Source: Bradyrhizobium sp. SZCCHNS1050 (GTDB taxonomy: Bacteria; Pseudomonadota; Alphaproteobacteria; Rhizobiales; Xanthobacteraceae). From it: a stretch of DNA of 64,000 nucleotides. Position 1 is the stretch's first letter. Each line of letters opens with the position of its first letter. Shown here piece after piece: positions 46,223-54,400 of this stretch. The translations under genes were made by a program, and so were the position numbers. The DNA is taken from positions 434,001 to 498,000 of the forward strand of contig NZ_JAUETR010000002.1 of NCBI RefSeq assembly GCF_032484785.1, given 5' to 3'. The notes under the pieces are model-generated. The model saw nothing but the letters and a program-made list of their open reading frames with translations. It was not told where the DNA came from and did no database searches.

Positions 46223-47482
46223 CTAGAGCTTCTCGGCCCCGGCGCGGAACATCCCGATCACGAGCTCGCTGACCCCATCGATCGCACGCCGCATCGTGGA
46301 TCCCCTGCTCACCGCCTCCGCAGCATAGACAGGGGCCTCCATGGCGATATTGGGGCCGCGCCAGACCCTGACAACCCCGACCTTCTGCCCGGGCTCGATG
46401 GGAGCCCTGACCGGGCCGCTGTAGACGATGCGGGCGATCAGCTTGTCGCCGCCGTTCTTCTGAACCATGACCTTGACCGGCACCGGGCTCGACAGCTTGA
46501 CCGAGCGGCTCTCGCCGCCGAACACCTTGGCATAGCCGATCGGCTGCTCCGCGGCGAACAGGGTGCGGGTCTCGAAATTGCGGAAGCCCCATTCCAGCAT
46601 CTTCTTGGCCTCGGTGGCGCGGTCCTCGGAATCCTCCAGGCCATTGACGACCACGATCAGCCGCGTGCCGTTCTGCACGGCCGAGCCGACCATGCCGTAG
46701 CCGCCTTCCTTGGTGAAACCGGTCTTGAGGCCGTCGGCGCCTTCCATCGCGTTCAAGAGCGGGTTGCGGTTCTGCTGGCGGATCTTGTTCCAGGTGAACT
46801 CCTTATCGCCGAAGATCTTATAGAACTCCGGGAAATCCAGGATGATGTGCCGGGCGAGCATGGCGAGCTCGCGCACCGTCATCTTGTTGCCGGGATCGGG
46901 CAGCCCGTTGGAATTGGCGAAGGTCGATTTGGTGAGGCCGAGCTCGCGCGCCCGCTTGGTCATGTAGTCGGCGGCGAAGATCTTCTCGTTGCCGGCCATG
47001 CCCTCGGCAAGCGCGATGCAGGCGTCGTTGCCGCTCTGGATGATCGCGCCATGCAGGAGGTCGCTCACCGACACCTTGCTGTTGAGCGCGGCGAACATCG
47101 TCGAGGTGCCGGAGGGCGCCCCGCCCCGGCGCCAGGCATTCTCGCTGATGCGGTATTCGTCGTTGAGCTTGATCGTGCCCTCCTTGACGGCGTTGAACAC
47201 CACCTCGGCGGTCATCAGCTTCATCATGCTGGAGGGCGCCCGCAGCTCGTCCGCGTTCTTCTCGAACAGCACACTGCCGCTGTTGGCCTCGATCAGGATC
47301 GCGGTCGGCGCATCGCCGTCGAAGCCGCCATCCTCCTTGCGCGCGCCCTGGACGCTCTGGTTGGCGGCGTACAGCGCGCCGCACCAGCCGACGGCAACCG
47401 CCACCGTCAAGGCGATGAGCGCACGCGTCGCCCGTCCGGACGTGAAACCGGAGCGGCGCAGCGGTAAGGTCATGAAATTCAT
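46223..47482 (-). CDS. D-alanyl-D-alanine carboxypeptidase (peptidase S11)
   Basis: A 419-residue penicillin-binding protein. A signal peptide covers about residues 1-41. The active-site motifs are SxxK in APSSMMKLMTAE, SxN in SGNDACIALAEG and KTG in DGLKTGFTKEG. The C-terminal PBP5-like beta domain follows. It trims the terminal D-Ala from peptidoglycan stem peptides in the periplasm. It is the first gene of the minus-strand run ending with the MBL hydrolase. Confidence 0.94.
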   Translation of the reverse strand: MNFMTLPLRRSGFTSGRATRALIALTVAVAVGWCGALYAANQSVQGARKEDGGFDGDAPTAILIEANSGSVLFEKNADELRAPSSMMKLMTAEVVFNAVKEGTIKLNDEYRISENAWRRGGAPSGTSTMFAALNSKVSVSDLLHGAIIQSGNDACIALAEGMAGNEKIFAADYMTKRARELGLTKSTFANSNGLPDPGNKMTVRELAMLARHIILDFPEFYKIFGDKEFTWNKIRQQNRNPLLNAMEGADGLKTGFTKEGGYGMVGSAVQNGTRLIVVVNGLEDSEDRATEAKKMLEWGFRNFETRTLFAAEQPIGYAKVFGGESRSVKLSSPVPVKVMVQKNGGDKLIARIVYSGPVRAPIEPGQKVGVVRVWRGPNIAMEAPVYAAEAVSRGSTMRRAIDGVSELVIGMFRAGAEKL

Positions 47483-47661
47483 CGGCTAAGCTCTGGAGCG
47501 CACTGGGATTCTAGCAGTTGCAGGGGACGCAAACAACTCGGCAATCCCGCGGATGCGTCCGCTGTCCCGTGGATTTGCACGGCCCGTCGCGCGGTGCGAT
47601 AGGTCGAGCGCCGGCAATCAACACGGCCAACTCGAAAATCGAGCGATCGAGGGTGGAAACA

Positions 47662-48610
47662 GTGTCATCGACGCGGATCATCAAGGCCAACGGAATCAAG
47701 CTGTTCGTGCGCGAACAGGGCGGAGGCCCCCTCGTGGTGCTGTGCCACGGCTGGCCCGAACTGTCTTATTCGTGGCGGCACCAGATCCCGGCCCTCGCCG
47801 CCGCCGGCTATCGCGTCGTGGCGCCCGACATGCGCGGGTTCGGCCGCTCGCAGGCGCCTGAGGATATCGGCGCCTATACCATCTTCGACACGGTCGGCGA
47901 CATGGTCGGACTGGTCGGGGCGCTCGGCGAGCGTCAGGCCGTCATCATCGGCCACGACTGGGGCGCGCCGGTGGCCTGGCATGCGGCGCTGTTCCGTCCG
48001 GACGTGTTCACGGCCGTCGCGGGCTTGAGCGTCCCTCCCCCGTTTCGCGGTCGCGCCCGGCCGCTCGACACGCTCAGTGCCGGCGGCATCGAGAACTTCT
48101 ACTGGCAGTATTTTCAAACGCCCGGCGTGGCGGAGACGGAGCTCGAGCGTGACGTGGCGCTGACGATGCGCACGATGCTGGCGCGCGGATTCTCCGATCC
48201 GCAGTCGCTGTTCGTCGCACCGGACAAAGGCTTTCTCGGCGACGTCGCCCCCGATCTGCCTTTGCCTGCGTGGCTGAGCTAGGACGATCTGGCCGAGTTC
48301 GTCGCGGCTTACGGCGCCTCCGGCTTTCGCGGTGGCCTGAACTGGTACCGCAACATCGATCGCAACTGGGAGCTCACCGCGCCGTGGCAGGACGCGCAGA
48401 TCCGCCAGCCGTCGCTGTTCATCGCCGGCAGCGCGGACGCCGTCGTCACCGGGCTGATCGGCGCCAAGCCAGGACATGGCGCGAGTTCTGCCGGATCTGC
48501 GGCGCAAGCTGATCATCGAGGGGGCCGGGCACTGGATCCAGCAGGAACGCTCTGCCGAGGTGAATGCGGCGCTGATCGCGTTCCTGCGCGAGGTGGCTCC
48601 TGCTCGCTAG
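47662..48610 (+). pseudogene. Epoxide hydrolase-like alpha/beta hydrolase, inactivated by an amber stop and a frameshift
   Basis: The frame encodes a soluble epoxide hydrolase: oxyanion motif HGWPE, DMRGFGRS, nucleophile Asp in GHDWGAPVAW. It is interrupted by TAG at 48280-48282 after PAWLS. The same frame continues with family sequence (FRGGLNWYRNIDRNWELTAP) to about 48465, and then the family sequence moves to the +1 frame (VLPDLRRKLIIEGAGHWIQQER, with the catalytic His) and ends at 48610. Two independent lesions make function unlikely. A GTG at 47653 could also be the start. Confidence 0.85.
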
Positions 48611-49122
48611 CGCGCGAGCGGCAGCTCCATCATGCGATGCGACGCCATCGCCTCGTCCGCCACATCGCGGAACCCCAGCCGCACGTAGAACCGGATCGCG
48701 TCCTCATTCGTCGTCGCGACCGCGAGCGAGAGCACGTCGGCGCCCTGCTCCCGTGCCGCCGTTGCGACCGCCTGCATGATCTCGCGTCCGACACCGGCGT
48801 TGCGCGCGCCCGGCAGCAGCGCGAGATCGACCACGTGCCATCGCGACGCCGCGCGGTCGAGCAGCAGCCGCCCGACCGGCGCGGCATCGCGGAGAATGAT
48901 CAGCGACTGCGCTGCCGGACATTGCGCCGCGTGGCCCGCGACCTGGGCGCGATATTGCTGCGCCAGCACGAGATCGAGCATCGCCGGCGGCAGACCGGCC
49001 GCGGCGAGCTGCGCACCTCTGACGGAGCCAAATAGGTCGCGCAGGAACGGCTCGTCGGCGGTCTCGGCGGGCCGCAGCCGCAAGCGAACATCCCGCGAGA
49101 CGAGCTCGCTCCCGGTCGTCAC
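48607..49122 (-). CDS. GNAT family N-acetyltransferase
   Basis: A 171-residue acetyltransferase. The acetyl-CoA-binding motif A is LALLPGARNAGVGREIMQAV, followed by NEDAIRFYVRLGFRDV near the C-terminus. Substrate unknown. The GTG at 49122 is preferred because the longer alternative (49173) runs into the upstream gene. The stop overlaps the end of the epoxide hydrolase pseudogene at a shared CTAG. It may be co-transcribed with the tail-collar genes. Confidence 0.85.
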   Translation of the reverse strand: MTTGSELVSRDVRLRLRPAETADEPFLRDLFGSVRGAQLAAAGLPPAMLDLVLAQQYRAQVAGHAAQCPAAQSLIILRDAAPVGRLLLDRAASRWHVVDLALLPGARNAGVGREIMQAVATAAREQGADVLSLAVATTNEDAIRFYVRLGFRDVADEAMASHRMMELPLAR

Positions 49123-49138
49123 TCCGAGCCTGCTCGGC

Positions 49139-49687
49139 TCAGGAGTTGTTGAACGACGGGAAGATACCCGCATAGCAGATGCACCAGATCAGTGCCTGGG
49201 TCGGCTGCATGTTGTCGTGCGGGATGCTCTGCCCGGTCAACGCCATGGCGTTCGGTGCGAGCGTGGTGGTGCTCGGCAGCGGCACGAAACCATTGAAGAT
49301 GGGATCGATGGCGGCCATGGTCCCGGCCGTTCCCGGACCAGGCGCCGCATTTGCGGCCGTCTTGCTCCCCAACTGCAGACCGTGGGTGTGCGCCGCCATC
49401 TCACTAGTGATCAGGCCGACCGTGCTGCTCCCGATCGATTCGCCGATCACGCGTGGCTGAAGGCCCGGACCGTCGCCTTGACTGTTGGTGATGCAGCCGC
49501 TGAGGTTGGGGAGTTGAAAATTGCTGGTCCCATTGCCGCCGAAGGCGGTGCCGATCAACGCGAACAGGGGTGTGAATCGCTGGATCGGCACCAACTGGCC
49601 GAAGCATGGCAGCCAAGCCTGGTTGAAGCCCTGAGCAGCAAAGGTAAACGGGAAGGCCTGGATTTCGCCGATATACGGGTCCGACAC
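49139..49687 (-). CDS. Phage tail collar domain protein (MdpB-like), copy 3 in transcription order
   Basis: A 182-residue protein starting at GTG 49687 behind a strong gaggagag site. It has the collar-fold pattern: IGEIQAFPF, ALIGTAFGGNG, FQLPNLSG and the terminal CYAGIFPS. The family covers phage tail tip proteins and the microcystin-dependent proteins found in many bacteria outside prophages. It is the most divergent of the three copies: the usual CNGQ is CFGQ and PDLRGR is PNLSG. Function in the cell is unknown. Confidence 0.85.
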   Translation of the reverse strand: MSDPYIGEIQAFPFTFAAQGFNQAWLPCFGQLVPIQRFTPLFALIGTAFGGNGTSNFQLPNLSGCITNSQGDGPGLQPRVIGESIGSSTVGLITSEMAAHTHGLQLGSKTAANAAPGPGTAGTMAAIDPIFNGFVPLPSTTTLAPNAMALTGQSIPHDNMQPTQALIWCICYAGIFPSFNNS

Positions 49688-49749
49688 GTGGTCTCTCCTC
49701 AAATCCAGTGAAGCGTGAAATCTGCCGACGCGCGTAGGACGAGGCGCGA

Positions 49750-50277
49750 TCAGCCCGATGACGGAAAGATGCCGGCGAAGCAGATGCAGTAGTTGCCCAC
49801 GACCGTTGGCATGATGTTGTTGTGCGGCAAACTGTTGCCTGCAAGCGCGACGCCGGCCGCCATCGTCTCATACGGCGCGGCGTCTGCTGCCGGCGCGTAC
49901 AGATTTCCGGCCGACGCCGTCGCCAGGTGGACGGTCGCACCCGGCGTCTGCGTTTCCGCCGTGACGGTCGACGACATCAGCGCGTGGCTATGCGCGGGCA
50001 TCTCGTTCTCGATGAGAACGTGTCCGTCCTCTCCGGCGATCTCGCCGAGCACATAGAGCGGCAGAGCCGGTCCCTGCCCCTGGCCAATCGGCACCCGGCC
50101 GCGCAGATCGGGCGCATTGAAGGTCTGCACGCCATCGCCGCCATAGGTAGTGCCGATGATGGCATAGAGCGTATCGTATTGTGCGATCGCCAGGCTTTGT
50201 CCATTGCAGGCCAGCCAGCCATCCGGCACCCGTGGAAACCCGAACAGCCGGATTTCGCCGATAAAGGGGTCTGACAT
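49750..50277 (-). CDS. Phage tail collar domain protein (MdpB-like), copy 2
   Basis: A 175-residue protein with canonical motifs: IGEIRLFGF, VPDGWLACNGQSLAI, IIGTTYGGDGVQTF, APDLRGRVPIG and the terminal CFAGIFPSSG. The ATG at 50277 follows aagggac. It lies 62 nt upstream of copy 3 and 129 nt downstream of copy 1. No signal peptide is seen. Confidence 0.9.
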   Translation of the reverse strand: MSDPFIGEIRLFGFPRVPDGWLACNGQSLAIAQYDTLYAIIGTTYGGDGVQTFNAPDLRGRVPIGQGQGPALPLYVLGEIAGEDGHVLIENEMPAHSHALMSSTVTAETQTPGATVHLATASAGNLYAPAADAAPYETMAAGVALAGNSLPHNNIMPTVVGNYCICFAGIFPSSG

Positions 50278-50406
50278 CGCCGAAGTCCCTTTCAAGTATC
50301 GATTGCAAATCAATGTCGGGAACGTGTCGCCTCTCACGAAGCGCAGTTCGGAAAAGCTCAATCATGGAAGCGGTTTGCTGGAGCTGAACGCTTCGCGGTC
50401 GAAGTC

Positions 50407-50949
50407 TCAGTCGCGAGACGGAAAGACGCCGTTGAGCGCAATCATGTAGTTGATGACCAGGTACGGCTGCATGTTGTTATGAGCTTGATTGCCGCCTTCA
50501 TTGAGGACATTCGTGCCCGGCGCCAGCGGCACCTCGCCGCTGCCTGCGGTCACGAAAATAGACTTTGGGCCGGACGGCGGAATCGTGTTGGTGCCGAACA
50601 GATTGTTGGTCGCCGAAGCGCCTCGTCCGGTTCCCTGCGCCGTCGATGCCAAAACGATGTGGTTATGGCTTGGAAGCTGCTGTGCGTTCAGGGTCACCGA
50701 AACCGTGCCGCTGGTCATGCCGGCAGGAAAGGTGCCGCTGCCGCCGGTGGATCCGAGAATCGCACGGCCGCGCAAGTCGGGCAGCGCGAACGTTCTGACG
50801 CCATCACCACCGTAGTAGGTCCCGAGCAATGAAAATAGCGCCTGATTGGTCTGGATTGCCAGCAGGGCGCCGTTGCACAGCGCCCACCCTCTCGGCACCG
50901 TCGTGCCGGCAAAGGGCATGATCTGACCCAAGATGGGCTCTAACGGCAT
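50407..50949 (-). CDS. Phage tail collar domain protein (MdpB-like), copy 1
   Basis: A 180-residue protein with GQIMPFAGTTVPRGWALCNG, LLGTYYGGDGVRTF, PDLRGRAILG, a His-containing turn (LPSHNHI) and the terminal ALNGVFPSRD. The ATG has a very strong site (aagaggggggagc). First of three tandem copies, divergent from the large IPT/TIG autotransporter gene. Confidence 0.9.
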   Translation of the reverse strand: MPLEPILGQIMPFAGTTVPRGWALCNGALLAIQTNQALFSLLGTYYGGDGVRTFALPDLRGRAILGSTGGSGTFPAGMTSGTVSVTLNAQQLPSHNHIVLASTAQGTGRGASATNNLFGTNTIPPSGPKSIFVTAGSGEVPLAPGTNVLNEGGNQAHNNMQPYLVINYMIALNGVFPSRD

Positions 50950-51426
50950 GCTCCCCCCTCTTGCAGCAGGCGATGGATCGCCTTGTCATTGAAGCGCGGA
51001 ATATCGACGCGCGATGGGTCAAAAACGCAGTGCGTCACGACGCATATGCTCGCAAAGATTGTTAGTGGGCGGAACCGGCGCAGTCAAGCCCGCACGCGCA
51101 GTCATAGATAGCAACAACTTCTGGCGGTGTCGCTCGGAACGAGCAGCGCTAAGTCAGCTGCCGCGCAAGATGTGCTGCCGCGGAAGGCGCGGCGGACTTA
51201 GGCGGTTCCACCACACACTGCCCTGTTGCCGAGCTGCAACTGACGGTCGAAAAGTGCTCGCAATGGCTGGGTTTTGCCGGGAACAATCGTCTGCCTGCTT
51301 GCTCGCCGCGCACCGTCACGGCCTAATGCACGTAAACGACCTAATACACACGATAACAGTCGAATTTTTAATCAAAGATTTTGCAGCGGCATCGTCCAGC
51401 TCGAGGACGGGCCGCGAGGGGGCGTC
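50950..51426. other. Divergent intergenic region of the tail-collar / autotransporter locus
   Basis: About 480 nt with no credible gene. It must hold promoters for both the minus-strand collar genes and the plus-strand autotransporter. An A/T-rich patch lies near 51340-51385. I found no convincing paired promoter hexamers or long inverted repeat. Confidence 0.4.
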
Positions 51427-54400
51427 GTGAATCTCACTGCCGGGATCTGGATGGTGGTCCGTGCCATGGGGTACGCAATCGCCCACGCTTTCGGCTTCTC
51501 GCTCGACAGACCGCCGGCACGCCCGTCCTCCCATGCGACAGCCTCTGCTAGCAAAGCAGGCGCGCGGTGCTACGCCGTTGTCTCGGCAGTCGTGGGCCTC
51601 GTATCCTTTTCTGCAAGTGATGCCTGGGCCGCCAATTGCGGAGCTGTGTCAGCATTGACGGTTTCGACCAGCATTGCGCTGAACTCGCAGATCACGTTCA
51701 GCGTCAATGGCGCCACCGGTCCCGGCGCGACGCTCGTGCCGAAAACGGGCACACAATACAATCGAATCGCCAACAGCGGCCTGTACAATGCGTGCGGAAC
51801 CGACACAAATACTGGTTTCCCGATTACGGGGGCCGGATCCGACACATCCGCATCGATCGCTGGTTCGAATGGGGGCGTCTACACGATCACGCCGATAGAG
51901 ACGATTGATCCCAATAACGGCAATGCCTACTACGTAACTTATAATCTGACGATGACGACGGCGCCGCCGACGACCTCAGACACGATCGTGCTGAACTATT
52001 CGTCGACGACTGATGTTGGCACTGGCACGTTCGGCACCACCGATAGTGGCCTGACCATCTCGCTCACGAACGTCACGCCCAGCCTCTCCGTCACCGCATT
52101 GTCACCGAATTCCGGGCCGACCGCGGGCGGCAACTCGGTCGTCATCACCGGCACCGGATTCACGGGGACCACGGGCGCCGGCGGCGTGAAGTTCGGTTCG
52201 AACAATGCGACGAGCTACGTGGTCAACTCCAGCACCCAGATCACGGCGGTCGCGCCGGTCGGGTCGGCGGGCACCGTCAATGTGACGGTCACCAATGGCG
52301 CCCCCTCCCAGGCGGCGCCGGCGAATCAATACACCTATGTGGCCGCGCCCACGGTATCGTCGATCGCGCCGACATCAGGCCCCGGCTCCGGCGGTACATC
52401 TGTCGTCATCACCGGCACCGGCTTCACCGGCGCGACCGCGGTCAATTTCGGCGCCACGTCTGCGACCGGATTCACGGTCAACTCGGCCACCCAGATCACC
52501 GCGACGTCGCCGGCCGGGACCGGCACCGTCGATGTGACCGTCACTACTGTGGGCGGAACATCGGCAACGTCTGCCGCCGATCAGTTCACCTACATTCCCG
52601 CACCGACCGTGACCTCGATCTCGCCGACCTCGGGCCCCGGCGCCGGCGGCACCACGGTGACCATCACCGGCACAAACTTCAGCGGAGCCACCGCGGTCAA
52701 TTTCGGCGCCACGCCGGCGACCGGCTTCACGGTCGACTCGGCGACCTCGATCACCGCGACTTCGCCAGCGGGAACGGGCACAGTCGACGTCCGCATCACG
52801 ACCGCCGGTGGCACCTCGGCCACCTCGGCGGCCGACCAGTTCACCTACATCCCCGCACCGACCGTCACCTCGATCTCGCCGACCTCGGGGCCGGTGGCCG
52901 GCGGCACGACGGTCACCATCACCGGCACGAACTTCACCGGCGCCACCGCGGTCAATTTCGGCGCGACGCCTGCGACCGGCTTCACGGTCAATTCGGCCAC
53001 CTCGATCACCGCGACATCGCCCGCTGGGACCGGTACGGTCGATGTCCGGGTGACGATTCCGATAGGCGGCACCTCGGCCACATCGGCGTCGGATCAATTC
53101 ACCTATGTCGCGGTACCGACCGTGACCTCGATCTCGCCGACCGCAGGTCCGACAACCGGTGGCACGTCAGTCACGATCACCGGCACCGGCTTCAGCGGAG
53201 CGACGGCGGTCAATTTCGGCGCGACGCCGGCGACCGGCTTCACGGTCAACTCGGCAACCTCGATCACGGCAACGTCGCCGGCCGGGACCGGCACGGTCGA
53301 CGTGACCGTCACAACCGCCGGCGGAACGTCGGCAACCAGTGCCGCTGACCAGTTCACCTATGTAGCCGCACCGACGGTGACCTCGATCTCGCCGACATCG
53401 GGCCCTGGTGCCGGCGGCACCGCGGTGACGATCACCGGCACCGGCCTCAGCGGCGCAACGGCAGTGAATTTCGGCGCCACGCCCGCGACCGGCTTCACAG
53501 TCAACTCGGCGACCTCGATCACCGCGACCTCGCCGGCCGGCACCGGCACTGTCGACGTGCGCGTCACGACCGCCGGCGGCACCTCGGCGACCTCTGCGGC
53601 CGACCAGTTCACCTACATCCCCGCACCGACCGTCACCTCGATCTCGCCGACGTCAGGTCCGGCGGCTGGCGGCACCACGGTGACCGTCACAGGCACGAAC
53701 TTCACCGGCGCCACCGCGGTCAATTTCGGCGCGACGCCTGCGACCGGCTTCACGGTCAACTCGGCCACCTCGATCACCGCGACCTCGCCCGCTGGGACCG
53801 GCACGGTGGACGTCCGCGTCACCACCGCGGGCGGCACCTCGGCGACGTCGGCAGCGGATCAGTTCACCTTCATCGGCCCGCCGACCGTGACATCGATTTC
53901 GCCGACATCCGGGCCTGTCGCCGGCGGCACCTCCGTGACCATCACCGGCACCAGCTTCACCGGGGCGACCGCGGTCAATTTCGGCGCCACGCCAGCGACC
54001 GGCTTCACGGTCAATTCCGCCACCTCGATCACGGCGACCTCTCCGGCGGGGACCGGCACCGTCGACGTCCGCGTGACCACCCCGAGCGGCACCTCGGCGA
54101 CGTCGGCGGCCGACCAGTTTACCTACTCGCCGGTACCGACCGTGACGTCTATCGCGCCGACTGCCGGGCCGTTGGCGGGGGGCACTTCCGTGACCCTCAC
54201 CGGCACCGGCTTCACGGGAGCCACGGCGGTTAATTTCGGTGCGACGCCGGCGACCGGCTTCACGGTCAACTCGGCCACCTCGATCACCGCGACCGCGCCC
54301 GCCGGCACCGGCACGGTCGATGTGAGGGTGACCACCGCGGGCGGCACTTCGGCCACCTCTGCGGCCGATCAATTCACCTATACGACAGCTCCGACCGTCA

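Noticed and set aside
49139..50949. Prophage remnant
   Set aside because: Only collar-domain genes are present; no capsid, terminase, integrase or lysis genes and no composition shift.
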